Shown: in pieces, positions 38,238 through 47,172 of the stretch
Numbering within the stretch: position 1 is the first letter of the stretch
Layout of the letters: every line of letters starts with the position of its first letter
DNA from: an uncultured Acidobacteriota bacterium
GTDB lineage: Bacteria > Acidobacteriota > Vicinamibacteria > Vicinamibacterales > UBA2999
DNA length: 51,800 nucleotides
Direction of reading: 5' to 3'
NCBI GenBank assembly: GCA_902826065.1
Contig: CADEDM010000010.1
Coordinates: forward strand, 1 to 51,800
The notes under the pieces: model-generated
Seen by the model: the letters and a program-made list of their open reading frames with translations, nothing else
The model's database searches: none
What the model was told of the DNA's origin: nothing
Program-made: the position numbers and the translations under genes

Positions 38238-39327
38238 ATCGGCCGCCGTCGTCGCGGCGGTGCTCGCGGCCCTGACGCTGGTCCGGGCCGAGCCGGGATC
38301 CGTGCCCGTCGTGCCGGCGTCCATGGCCGACGCGCTCGATGGCGCGTTGCGCGAGTGGCTCGACGCGCCCGGCCACGTGGGCGTCAGCGCCGCCGTGATT
38401 CGGCCCGACGGCGCACGCTGGGAGGGCGCGGTGGGCGCGGCATCGCCCGACGCGCCGTTGACGCCCGACCACCGCATGCCCATCGCCAGCATCACCAAGA
38501 CGATGACGGCAGGCGTGGTGTTGACGCTCGTCGACGACGGCGTGCTGCAGCTCGACGACACCGTGACCCGCTGGCTCGGGCCGCGCCGGAACGTCGATGC
38601 CCGCATCACCCTGCGCCAGTTGCTCACGCACTCCGCCGGACTCGCCAACGTCGCGGAGTCGCCGGCGCTGCAGCGGGCCGCGGCCGCCGATCACGCGCAC
38701 GTGTACACGGCCGACGAGCTGTTGACGTATCTCGGGCCGCCCGTGGCGCCGCCAGGCGCTCGCACGCAGTACACCAACACCGCCTCGGTGCTGCTGGCGC
38801 TCGTCGCGGAACACGCCACCGGCCGCCCGCTCGTCGAGCTGTATCACCAGCGCCTCTGGGATCCGCTGGACCTGCGCGAGGTGTACTTCCCGGGCTACGA
38901 GGAGCCGACGCTGCCCGTGGCGTGGTCGTTCGGCACGATCGGCTGGTTTCCATCGGTGACGCGCATCTCGCAGCTCACCGCCGGCCACGCCGCCGGGGGC
39001 CTCGTCGCCTCCGCGCGCGACATCGCCACGTGGGGCCATGCACTCTTCGCCGGCCACGTGATCTCGGACGATCTGCAGACGGCGATGCGCGAGCTGCGTC
39101 CCGCGGCGGGGAACATCCCCGGCGAGACCGGCGTGGGCCTCGGCATCCGCGGCTACGGCTTCTTCGACCGCGTCCAGTACGGACACAGCGGCGGCGGTGG
39201 GTTCAACAGCAGCCTGCTGCTGTTCGATCCCGACTCCGGTGTGACCGTCGCCGTGTCGATGAACCAGGCCCTCGACGCCGCGCACTTCGAACTGGCGCCG
39301 CGGCTGCTGACGATCGCCGCGCCCTGA
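38227..39327 (+). CDS. exported serine hydrolase, beta-lactamase class C/esterase family
   Basis: A 366-residue protein with an N-terminal signal (AAVVAAVLAALTLVRAEP). Active-site motifs: S88-I-T-K91 (SxxK), YTN in RTQYTNTASVL (YxN), and HSG (YGHSGGGGFNSS) in the third position, with THSAGLANV as a supporting block. All three are canonical, unlike the YSG variant of the serine hydrolase at 1748. Typical roles are peptidoglycan peptidase or esterase. The GTG start lies 11 bp inside the end of the caspase gene, so it belongs to the same operon and may process envelope material in the same response. Confidence 0.83.
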   Translation: MAARSAAVVAAVLAALTLVRAEPGSVPVVPASMADALDGALREWLDAPGHVGVSAAVIRPDGARWEGAVGAASPDAPLTPDHRMPIASITKTMTAGVVLTLVDDGVLQLDDTVTRWLGPRRNVDARITLRQLLTHSAGLANVAESPALQRAAAADHAHVYTADELLTYLGPPVAPPGARTQYTNTASVLLALVAEHATGRPLVELYHQRLWDPLDLREVYFPGYEEPTLPVAWSFGTIGWFPSVTRISQLTAGHAAGGLVASARDIATWGHALFAGHVISDDLQTAMRELRPAAGNIPGETGVGLGIRGYGFFDRVQYGHSGGGGFNSSLLLFDPDSGVTVAVSMNQALDAAHFELAPRLLTIAAP

Positions 39328-39422
39328 GCCGCCGTCGCGCGGAACACATTCCCGATCTCCCGGTGTTCAAGCCCTTGCGCGACTGACCGCGCAGCGCGCC
39401 GTGCCGGCGCGGGGAGGCGCGG

Positions 39423-40028
39423 ATGAATCGATGGGCAACGGCTGCCGTGGTCGCAGCGCTGGTGATGCTGAGCGCGGGCGACGCGTTGGCACAGCGCGTC
39501 GGGTGGGGGGTGAAGGGCGGATTCGTGGCGGGCTCGCTGGCCGTGAGCGGCCCCGGCGAGTTCGAGACCTCGGCGGACGCAGGCGCCATGGTCGGCGTCT
39601 TCGCCGGCGTCGATCTGCATCCGCTCGTCCGCCTGCAACCCGAGATCTACTGGAGCGTGCGCCGGTTCTCCACCACCGATCAGCCGACGAAGTTCTCCGT
39701 GTCGGCCTCGGGCCTTGAGCTGCCGCTGCTGCTGCAGGTACGTGCGCCACGCGCCTCGGCCACCCGCGCCGTGGTCTTCGCCGGACCGCAGTTGAACGTG
39801 ATCCGCGGCGTCACGCAGGACGTCGGCAACCTGCGGATCGACATCGACGACCAGGTCGAGGACACGGACATCGCGCTGGTGTTCGGCGCCGGCGTCGAGC
39901 GAGCGCTGGCGCGAGGCGCGCTCGTGGCCGACGTCCGCTATGTGCTGGGGACGCGCAACCTGAACGCCGCGGCCGGACCCGATCAGAAAGCGCGTGCGCT
40001 GCAGGTACTCGTCGGCTACCGCTTCTGA
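39423..40028 (+). CDS. outer-membrane beta-barrel protein (PorT-like)
   Basis: A 201-residue protein with a signal peptide (TAAVVAALVMLSAGDALA, then QR) and about eight alternating amphipathic strands, e.g. GWGVKGGFVAGSLAVSG, GVFAGVDLHPLVRLQPEIYW and a last strand ALQVLVGYRF that ends in Phe, the classical barrel-insertion signal. This matches the small outer-membrane barrel (OMP_b-brl) family. A Shine-Dalgarno GGGGAGG precedes the ATG at 39423. It is 95 bp after the serine hydrolase; it could be the last gene of that operon or separate. Its end is 7 bp from the convergent AraC-type gene. Confidence 0.8.
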   Translation: MNRWATAAVVAALVMLSAGDALAQRVGWGVKGGFVAGSLAVSGPGEFETSADAGAMVGVFAGVDLHPLVRLQPEIYWSVRRFSTTDQPTKFSVSASGLELPLLLQVRAPRASATRAVVFAGPQLNVIRGVTQDVGNLRIDIDDQVEDTDIALVFGAGVERALARGALVADVRYVLGTRNLNAAAGPDQKARALQVLVGYRF

Positions 40029-40035
40029 TCGAGCG

Positions 40036-41112
40036 CTATTCCCGCCGCCGCACGCCTTCCCGGTAGGCCGTTGGCGTCGTCCCTTCCCAGTGCCGGAAGA
40101 CGTCGTAGAGTGCCGAGCGCGACCGGAAACCGGCCGACGCGCCGATGCCCTCGATGGTGTAGCGGTCGTTCGCGGGGTCGGCGAGCTGCCGCTTCACGTC
40201 GTCGACGCGACGCCGGTTCACCAGGTCGCGGAACGGCGTGCCGCCCACGCGGTTCAACGCCTCCGACACGAGGTGCGGCGTGGACCCGGCGGCGCCGGCG
40301 AGCATCGCCAGCGTGAGGTCGGGACGCGCGAACAGACGCTCGCTGTTCAGCGCGTCGTCGATGGCCGAGAGCAACGCGCGGGCCGACGCGTCATCCAGTG
40401 CCGAGCGCTCGTAGCGCGCGGCCGGCGGCGCAAGCGTGTCGTGGGAGGTCGCGGACGCCGTCGCGGCGAGTTCCCCTGAAGTCGTGGACGTGGCGCCGGC
40501 CACCTGCCGCCACGCGACGAACGCCACCATCGCCACGAAGCCGAGCACCATGACGAGTGGGACGACGGCGCGCACGGCCGGCACGTGCCCCAGGTCCATG
40601 CGCGCGATCTGGGCCACGTTCACGAGCGCCATGAACGCCACGACCCAGCGCGGCGGCACGAGCGCCGGCCCGGCCGGCGTCCGCCACACCGTGACGGCGG
40701 CGGCCACGGTCGACCCGACGGCAAACGGCAGCAGCCACGCGAACGGAACCACTGAGGTACCGGTCAAGCCGGCACGCACCGCCGCTGCGACGGCGTAGCA
40801 CCCGAGCGGCCACGCGAACACAGGGTGGAAGGCCGGCGACGTCCCGGTCGCCACCCGAACGTAGGTCAGGGCCAGCGGAAACGCCGCGCAGCCGACGACG
40901 TTCACGAGATGGCCCACCAGCGTCGAGGCGGGCACGAGGCCGGCGAGCCGGGCGCTGATCAGCCCGGCGAGCAGCGCCACCGCGAGCGTGGCGGCACCGA
41001 GCACCCGGGCGTCCGCCCGGCGTTCGTGGCCGGCCCAGAGCAGGGGCGCGCCCAGGGCGGCGCCGACGCCCGACCCGACCAGGCCGACGACGGCCAACTC
41101 GTAGGTGCCCAT
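40036..41112 (-). CDS. AraC-family regulator with membrane N-terminal domain
   Basis: A 358-residue protein. Residues 1-205 hold about seven hydrophobic helices; a loop follows, then a C-terminal AraC/XylS double helix-turn-helix (LTLAMLAGAAGSTPHLVSEA and IEGIGASAGFRSRSALYDVF, then TPTAYREGVRRRE). A membrane-embedded AraC regulator can read a membrane signal directly, without a kinase. Start ATG at 41110-41112 with GGAGA upstream. It is divergent from the amidohydrolase gene (113 bp between starts), which is the natural candidate target. Confidence 0.85.
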   Translation of the reverse strand: MGTYELAVVGLVGSGVGAALGAPLLWAGHERRADARVLGAATLAVALLAGLISARLAGLVPASTLVGHLVNVVGCAAFPLALTYVRVATGTSPAFHPVFAWPLGCYAVAAAVRAGLTGTSVVPFAWLLPFAVGSTVAAAVTVWRTPAGPALVPPRWVVAFMALVNVAQIARMDLGHVPAVRAVVPLVMVLGFVAMVAFVAWRQVAGATSTTSGELAATASATSHDTLAPPAARYERSALDDASARALLSAIDDALNSERLFARPDLTLAMLAGAAGSTPHLVSEALNRVGGTPFRDLVNRRRVDDVKRQLADPANDRYTIEGIGASAGFRSRSALYDVFRHWEGTTPTAYREGVRRRE

Positions 41113-41225
41113 GCTGGTGTCTCCGTTGACGAACGGCCGGCGCCGCCGGTTCCTTGTCCGGGCCGTTCGGACCGCACAGATCGGACGTTCCGGCGCCGGT
41201 GGACCTCACGTCCAATCCGATCGTC

Positions 41226-42818
41226 ATGTTCACCCATTCTTCGGTCCGCACCGCCGCGATCGTCGCCATCGCCGTCTCAGCCCTCGCGCCGCTCGGCGGA
41301 CAGATCGGCCCCGGCCCACTCGACGTCGTGATCGCCGGCGGGAGGGTGATCGACCCCGAGTCGGGCCTGGACGCCACCCGCCACGTCGGGATTCGCGACG
41401 ATCGCGTCGTCGCCGTGTCGGAGGCGCCGCTACAGGGGCGCGAGACGATCGACGCCACCGGTCTGGTCGTGGTGCCAGGATTCATCGACCTGCACCGGCA
41501 CGCTCACGGCGACCAGAGCTACCGCTACGCCGCCCGCGACGGCGTCACCAGCGTGTTCGAGATCGAGATCGGGGCGCAGGACGTCGACGCGTGGTACCGC
41601 GGCATCGGTCCGGCGCGGCTCGTCAACTTCGGCGTCGGCGCGAGCCACATCGGCGCGCGGATGCAGGTGCTGGGCGACAAGGGCTTCCTGCTGCCCACCG
41701 GCCCGGGACGCGGCGCAGCGACCCCGGCCCAGATCGCGCAGATCGTGGCGCTCGTCGACGCCGGCTTGCGCGACGGCGGCGTGGCCGTCGGCACGGGACC
41801 GGCCTATACGCCGGGTGCCTCGGCCGAGGAGCTCGAGGCGGTGTTCCGCACTGCGGCGTCGCACGGCGCGTTCGTGCTCGCGCATCTGGGCGGCAGCAGC
41901 GGCGGGTTCGAGGCGCTGATGTCCCTGGCCGCCACGACGAAGACCGCACTGCACATCGCCCACGTGAACAGCACGGCCGGCGACGACGTCCGCGCCTGGC
42001 TCGACACGATTGCCCGGGCCCGTGCCGCCGGGCAGGACGTCACCACCGAGGTCTATCCTTACACCGCGGGCGCGACGCTGATTCAATCCGCGCTCTACGA
42101 CGGCTGGGAGGCGTGGCCCGACGCGCGCTTCGGGCGGTTCCAGTGGGCCGCGACCGGTGAGCGGCTGACACGCGAGACCTTCGGGAAGTACCGCGCGCAG
42201 GGCGGGTCGGTCATCGCGCATGGCAACACCGAGGAGATGTTGCGCATCGGCCTCGCGGATCCGTTGCCGGTGTTCGCGAGCGACGGCGGGCGCGATCTCG
42301 AGGATCGACCCACCCATCCGCGGGCGTCAGGCACCTTCGCGCGCGTGCTCGGCCACTACGTGCGCGATCAGCGCGTGCTGACGTTGCCGGAGGCCGTACG
42401 GCGCATGACGCTGGCGCCGGCACGCCGTCTCGAAGCGCGCGTGCCCGGGATGCGCGATCGCGGACGCCTCCGCCCCGGCGCGTACGCCGACATCACGGTG
42501 TTCGACCCGCGCCGCGTGATCGACAAGTCCACCTACGCGGACGCGGCCGTGGCGTCGGAAGGGATCGTGCACGTGCTCGTCAACGGCGTGCCGGTCGTGC
42601 GCGCCGGATCCCTCGACGAGTCCGCTACACTCTTCGGCCAGCGCGTGCCCATCGGCGCCCGCATGCCGGGCCGGCCGATTCGGGCGCCGCGGCGCAGACC
42701 GCTCCCTGACGCTGGCCCTCGCAGGCGAATTGGCGCGGCGCGACCGTCCATTCGTCAGAGGGGGCTTCGTTCATGGCCACAGGGTCCGCCGTCTGCCGTC
42801 AGTCGCTGCTCGTCGTGA
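41226..42818 (+). CDS. exported D-aminoacylase-like amidohydrolase
   Basis: A 530-residue protein with an N-terminal signal (VRTAAIVAIAVSALAPLGGQ) and an amidohydrolase-superfamily barrel. Metal-site motif H90-R-H92 in GFIDLHRHAHGD; further candidate ligands HIAHVNS (middle) and ASDGGRD (the last Asp). The GGRVIDPESG and PGAYADITVFD segments are the N- and C-terminal small beta domain. This fits N-acyl-D-amino-acid deacylases. The last 50 residues are Arg/Pro-rich (RAPRRRPLPDAG...) and unlike the family; they overlap the next gene by 46 bp, so this tail may be a late extension of the frame. ATG 41226 is used because it starts the signal. Confidence 0.8.
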   Translation: MFTHSSVRTAAIVAIAVSALAPLGGQIGPGPLDVVIAGGRVIDPESGLDATRHVGIRDDRVVAVSEAPLQGRETIDATGLVVVPGFIDLHRHAHGDQSYRYAARDGVTSVFEIEIGAQDVDAWYRGIGPARLVNFGVGASHIGARMQVLGDKGFLLPTGPGRGAATPAQIAQIVALVDAGLRDGGVAVGTGPAYTPGASAEELEAVFRTAASHGAFVLAHLGGSSGGFEALMSLAATTKTALHIAHVNSTAGDDVRAWLDTIARARAAGQDVTTEVYPYTAGATLIQSALYDGWEAWPDARFGRFQWAATGERLTRETFGKYRAQGGSVIAHGNTEEMLRIGLADPLPVFASDGGRDLEDRPTHPRASGTFARVLGHYVRDQRVLTLPEAVRRMTLAPARRLEARVPGMRDRGRLRPGAYADITVFDPRRVIDKSTYADAAVASEGIVHVLVNGVPVVRAGSLDESATLFGQRVPIGARMPGRPIRAPRRRPLPDAGPRRRIGAARPSIRQRGLRSWPQGPPSAVSRCSS

Positions 42819-44731
42819 TCGCCCTGGCCAGCGCTGCGCCCGCCCTGGCTCGGGGCCAGGCCGCCACGGCCGAGGCCTGCGAGCCGCCTCTCGCGAGCCC
42901 GTTCGACGCCGCCTACGCCAAGGCCTGCCCGATGGGCGCGACGACGCCTGCGTGCGACCGCTGGTGGCATCTGCGCCAGAGCGGCATCCTGAAGGCCCGC
43001 GTGTTGCTGGCGGAGCACCTCACGAAGACCACCGGCGCCACGGTGGACAAGTGCAGCGCCGGCGACCGGGTCGTCGTGGCGCAGATGGACACTGGTGTCA
43101 TCGATCGCTTCTCCGACGACGAGCACGGCGCCGGTGAAGCGCTGGATCGCGGCACGATGCATCCGCTGCTGCAGCGCAGCACCTACCGCCCGTACGCCGT
43201 CCTCACCCGCACCGCCGACGACGCCGAGACGTTGCCGCTCAGCTACAGCCGCGGCGTGCCGGCGGCCGGGGCCTGCCAGCCCGGCGACCTCATCGAGCAT
43301 CTCGAGACGTGTGCCGCCCGCGACCAGGGCGCGAAGGTGGTGCCGCGCGACCGTTACTCCACGGGCGACTCGGTGCCTGGTCTCACCCAGATCGGCCACG
43401 GTACCGGCACCATGCACGTGCTGCTGCAGGCCGTGCCGGGCGCCGCCGTGGTGCCGTACAAGTTCGCCGGCGGCATCGTGGTCACTCCCGGGCGCGCCGC
43501 CCAGCTCACCCGGGCGGTGATCTCCGCCGCCGTCGAGAATCGGCTGCCCGACAGCGACGAGGGGCGCATCGACGTGATGACGATGAGCCTCGGGCGGCGT
43601 TCGCCATCCGAAGAACTGGAGCACGCGATGCTTCTCGCGGAAGCCAGGGGCATCATCCTCGTGGCGGCGGCCGGCCAGTGGCCGCTGCACGCCACGCGCA
43701 CGCGCTATCCGGCGCGTTATCCCAGCGTGATTGGCGTCACCGGCAGCGACATCCACCTGAAGCCGTGGAAGAAGGCCGGGCACGGCGCCAACGTGCTGGC
43801 GGCCCCGGCCGTCGACGTGTGGCGGGCGAGCTGGAACGGCAAGAGCGCCGACTACAAGACCGGACGCGGCACCTCGTTCGCGGCGCCGCAGGTGGCGGCG
43901 ACGGCCGCGATGTGGATTCAATACCACGGGGGTCGCGAGAAACTCGACGCGAAGTACGGCCGCCCCGCCGTCGCTTCTGCGTTCCGCTACATCCTGATGA
44001 GAGACGGGACGCGCAGCCCCGACGAGGTGTGCACGCAACTCCTGGCCGGCGAGCCGCAGTGGACGGCGATCTGCGGCGAGACGCGCACGACGTGGGACCG
44101 CGACGCGTGGGGGCGCGGCATCCTGGCGGCCGACAAGGTGCTGCAGTACACGCTGCCGGAACGCGGCGCCGTGTGCCGGTGGGTGATGGAGGAGCGCGGC
44201 CCCGTGGCCTACGCCGTCATCTGCCCCGAGGCGCCGCAGACCGCCGCGCCGACCCACGACGAGGGCGACCTCGATCGCCGGCCGAAGGCGCGCCGCTCGA
44301 CACCGGTGACCTACGTGGCGGGCGCGTCGCTCATCGGCAAGGACGACACGCGCGCCGGCTGGTTCGAGCCGGCCGTGAGCTTCGGTCTCGTCTGGTCGGG
44401 CTACGAGCTCGAATCTCCCGGGGGGCTGTTGACGCAGGCCACCGTGAATCGACACACGCAGGAGCTGTCGATCGGGGTGGCCGGCCTGGTGGAGTACGGC
44501 GCGAACGGATCGACCGGCAAGCTCGACGTGTTTCCGGTGTTCGGCCCGACGATCGGCGTCGCGTTGTCGCTCACCGGCATCCGCGAAGACACCGGCGGCA
44601 CCGACATGTGGTGGATCGGGCCCAAGGCGCAGCTCACCTACTACCGCGTGCGACTGCAGACCGGATGGGTGTGGGGCATCGGCGGCACGCGCGGCAATCA
44701 CGGCCTGTTGACGCTGGGCGTCGGCTTCTGA
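42773..44731 (+). CDS. exported S8-family peptidase fused to a beta-barrel-like C-terminus
   Basis: A 652-residue protein with a signal peptide (SLLVVIALASAAPALARGQ). Subtilase triad: D106 (VVVAQMDTGVID), H209 (QIGHGTGTMHV) and S368 (GRGTSFAAPQVAA). About 100 residues separate D and H, more than double the usual, with a Cys-containing insert. The oxyanion-hole Asn (AAGN in the family) reads AAAGQW, i.e. Gln at about 302. Residues 505-652 are amphipathic strands (VTYVAGASLIGKDDTRAGWF ... LLTLGVGF) ending in Phe, an outer-membrane barrel signature. The start has GAGGGGG 8 nt upstream. It overlaps the amidohydrolase tail by 46 bp and ends inside a hairpin. Confidence 0.82.
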   Translation: MATGSAVCRQSLLVVIALASAAPALARGQAATAEACEPPLASPFDAAYAKACPMGATTPACDRWWHLRQSGILKARVLLAEHLTKTTGATVDKCSAGDRVVVAQMDTGVIDRFSDDEHGAGEALDRGTMHPLLQRSTYRPYAVLTRTADDAETLPLSYSRGVPAAGACQPGDLIEHLETCAARDQGAKVVPRDRYSTGDSVPGLTQIGHGTGTMHVLLQAVPGAAVVPYKFAGGIVVTPGRAAQLTRAVISAAVENRLPDSDEGRIDVMTMSLGRRSPSEELEHAMLLAEARGIILVAAAGQWPLHATRTRYPARYPSVIGVTGSDIHLKPWKKAGHGANVLAAPAVDVWRASWNGKSADYKTGRGTSFAAPQVAATAAMWIQYHGGREKLDAKYGRPAVASAFRYILMRDGTRSPDEVCTQLLAGEPQWTAICGETRTTWDRDAWGRGILAADKVLQYTLPERGAVCRWVMEERGPVAYAVICPEAPQTAAPTHDEGDLDRRPKARRSTPVTYVAGASLIGKDDTRAGWFEPAVSFGLVWSGYELESPGGLLTQATVNRHTQELSIGVAGLVEYGANGSTGKLDVFPVFGPTIGVALSLTGIREDTGGTDMWWIGPKAQLTYYRVRLQTGWVWGIGGTRGNHGLLTLGVGF

Positions 44732-44745
44732 CCGTCGCCCAGCGT
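44711..44745. terminator. hairpin across the stop codon of the S8 gene
   Basis: ACGCTGGGCG (44711-44720) pairs perfectly with CGCCCAGCGT (44736-44745): a 10-bp stem with a 15-nt loop that contains the stop codon TGA. It lies before the convergent exported hypothetical gene. There is no T-tract. Confidence 0.5.
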
Positions 44746-44771
44746 GATCGAGGTGCGTGCCGCGGCGTCGA

Positions 44772-45590
44772 CTACGGCCGCGCGAACGCCAGCTCCACCC
44801 CGCACACGCGGTGGAGGCCCGTCGTGCTCAACCCGGTGAACATCAATCCCATGCTGTCACCCGAGTTGATGACGCGCGCCTCGTGCACCGTGCCGTCGAC
44901 GACGCGCGTCGCACTCGACGCGCCGCTGGTGCCGATCGTGGCCACGGGGTACACCGCGGCGTTGGCGAGCAGGCCGACGACCACGCTGGCGTCGTTGACC
45001 GCGTCGTTGTCGTAGAACAGGCCCTTCACGCCGACGAGTGTCCAGCCGACGGGCGCCTGGACGCTGGCGTACAGGGACGAGGTGCTGGTGGAGTTGTAGG
45101 AGCAGCCCCCGAACGAGCGCGTGACGACCTGCGAGCCGCTGGGGACGAACGCCGCGCCGTTCACCGACACCGTGGTGCGCGTGGGGCGAGGCGGACCGCC
45201 GGCGTTGGCCAAGAACGCGAACGTCCCGGTGTTGCCGGCGCTGTCGCTCCACGAGCCCTGGCCGTTGGCGGGGCTGACCAGCGCCGACACGTGCACCGCC
45301 TGCCCGGACGGCGCGGCGACGATCGTGAACGTGAAGGTCACGGCGCCACTGGCGTTGAACGTGGCGATGCCCACCGCGCCGGCCTTGTTGGCCGCGCCGC
45401 ACTGGTTGTCGGTGCCATCCACGAGGAAGCCGGCGGGCGTGAGGCTGAGCGTCAGCGTGACGACGTTGCAGTAGGGCTGCATCTGCCACGCGAACGTCCC
45501 GAACACCTGCGCCTCACTGGCGGCAGGCGCCACGAGGCCGCCGAGGAGCACGAACGCACGAACGAGGGAAGCATTGCGATGACCTGACAT
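44772..45590 (-). CDS. exported protein of unknown function
   Basis: A 272-residue protein with a signal peptide (ASLVRAFVLLGGLVAPAASEA). The mature chain is beta-rich, Gly/Ser/Thr/Ala-rich, with few charges: an N-terminal beta domain (YCNVVTLTLSLTPAGFLVDG to GTFAFLANAGG) and a second part with GCSYNSTSTSSLYASVQAPV and a C-terminal MGLMFTGLS / HRVCGVELAF. Paired Cys (YCN/NQC and GGC/RVC) suggest disulphides. It does not match a family I know. The ATG at 45588-45590 has GGAG 5 nt upstream. It is convergent with the S8 protease gene. Confidence 0.7.
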   Translation of the reverse strand: MSGHRNASLVRAFVLLGGLVAPAASEAQVFGTFAWQMQPYCNVVTLTLSLTPAGFLVDGTDNQCGAANKAGAVGIATFNASGAVTFTFTIVAAPSGQAVHVSALVSPANGQGSWSDSAGNTGTFAFLANAGGPPRPTRTTVSVNGAAFVPSGSQVVTRSFGGCSYNSTSTSSLYASVQAPVGWTLVGVKGLFYDNDAVNDASVVVGLLANAAVYPVATIGTSGASSATRVVDGTVHEARVINSGDSMGLMFTGLSTTGLHRVCGVELAFARP

Positions 45591-45681
45591 CGGCACTCCT
45601 TCCGGGGGCGCGGGGATCATAGCGCCGGAGGCCAGATGGGCGAACAACGCCGCCGGGCGTTTTGGAAGTAGATTGCACGTC

Positions 45682-47151
45682 ATGACGTCATCTCCCGATC
45701 GCCGGACGTTCATGGGCGCGATGTCCACCCTCGGTCTCGGCGCTCTGGCGCCAGGTGTCGCCGCCGGCGCTGCTGCTGCCGCGACGCAACCGCAGGGTGA
45801 AGTGGCGACGGCCGCCACCGGCGTCACGCGGGCGCTGGCCCGCTACGTCGTCACGGCGCGCTACGCGGACGTGCCTCCTGCCGTGCGCAAGGAGGCGCAT
45901 CGCACGCTGCTCAACTGGATGGGCTGCGCCGTGGGCGGCTCACGCCACGAGACCCTCGACGCCGCCATCGGCGCGCTGGCGCCGTTCTCGGGTCCGGCGC
46001 AGGCGTCGGTGCTGGGCAGGCGCGAGCGGATGGACGTGCTGCACGCGGCGCTGATGAACGGCATCAGCTCGCACGTCTTCGACTTCGACGACACGCACCT
46101 CAAGACCGTGATCCATCCGGCGGGCCCGGTCGTGTCCGGCCTGCTGGCGCTGGCGGAGCATCGGCCAATGGCGGGCGCCGACTTCATGCACGCGCTGATC
46201 CTCGGTGTGGAAGCGGAATGCCGCATCGGCAACGCCGTGTATCCCGCGCACTACGATCGCGGCTGGCACATCACCGGCACGGCCGGCGTCTTCGGCGCCG
46301 CCGCCGCGTGCGGTCGGGCGCTGGGTCTCACCGAACAGCAGATGGTGTGGGCGCTGGGGATCGCGGCCGCGCAGCCGGTGGGCCTGCGTGAGATGTTCGG
46401 CTCGATGACGAAGAGCTTCCATCCTGGACGCGCGGCACAGAACGGCCTCACGGCGGCGCTGCTCGCCTCGCGCAACTTCACCAGCACCGAGGTCGCCCTG
46501 GAAGGGAAGAGCGGCTGGGCCAACGTGCTCAGCACCACCCGCGACTACGGCGAGATCACCGGCGGCTTCGGCCAGCACTACGAGATTGCGCTCAACACCT
46601 ACAAGCCGTTCGCGTGCGGCATCGTGATCCACCCGACGATCGACGCCTGCATCCAGCTCCGCACCCAGCACACGCTGACCGCCGCGCAGATCGAGCGCAT
46701 CGACCTTCGCGTGCATCCGCTGGTGCTCGAGCTGACCGGCAAGAAGACGCCGCAGACCGGACTCGAGACGAAATTCAGTGTCTACTTCGCGGCGGCGTTG
46801 GCGATCGTGCGCGGGTCGGCGGGGATGCGCGACTTCAGCGACGCGAACGCGAAAGACCCGGTGCTCGTGGCGTTGCGCGACCGCGTCACGGCCACCGTCG
46901 ATCCGGCGATCGAGGAGCACCAGGTGCGCGCGCGCATCACGCTCAAGGACGGGCGCGTGCACGAGCGGTTCGTCGAGCACGTCGTCGGCAGCCTCGAGCG
47001 GCCGATGAGCGACGCGGATCTCGAGGCCAAGGCGCTCGACCTGATGAAGGACGTGCTGCCCGACACACAGGCGCGGGCGCTGCTCGACTTGTGCTGGAAG
47101 GCCGAGAGCCTGCCGAGTGCCGCGGCCCTGGCCACGGCGGCCAGGACCTGA
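45682..47151 (+). CDS. MmgE/PrpD-family protein, Tat-exported
   Basis: A 489-residue protein of the MmgE/PrpD family (2-methylcitrate dehydratase, itaconate/cis-aconitate decarboxylase and relatives). Visible blocks: LLNWMGCAVGGSRHE near residue 75, GISSHVFDFDDTHLKTVIHP (the family DDTH motif), HITGTAGVFGAAAACGRALG and SMTKSFHPGRAAQNGL. The first 30 residues are a Tat-type signal (SPDRRTFMGAMSTLGLGALA), so the enzyme acts in the periplasm, unlike the cytosolic 2-methylcitrate dehydratases. The ATG at 45682 is used; a TTG at 45673 is an alternative. The reaction cannot be set from sequence. Confidence 0.85.
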   Translation: MTSSPDRRTFMGAMSTLGLGALAPGVAAGAAAAATQPQGEVATAATGVTRALARYVVTARYADVPPAVRKEAHRTLLNWMGCAVGGSRHETLDAAIGALAPFSGPAQASVLGRRERMDVLHAALMNGISSHVFDFDDTHLKTVIHPAGPVVSGLLALAEHRPMAGADFMHALILGVEAECRIGNAVYPAHYDRGWHITGTAGVFGAAAACGRALGLTEQQMVWALGIAAAQPVGLREMFGSMTKSFHPGRAAQNGLTAALLASRNFTSTEVALEGKSGWANVLSTTRDYGEITGGFGQHYEIALNTYKPFACGIVIHPTIDACIQLRTQHTLTAAQIERIDLRVHPLVLELTGKKTPQTGLETKFSVYFAAALAIVRGSAGMRDFSDANAKDPVLVALRDRVTATVDPAIEEHQVRARITLKDGRVHERFVEHVVGSLERPMSDADLEAKALDLMKDVLPDTQARALLDLCWKAESLPSAAALATAART

Positions 47152-47172
47152 CTCGACGCGCCCAAGGACGCG

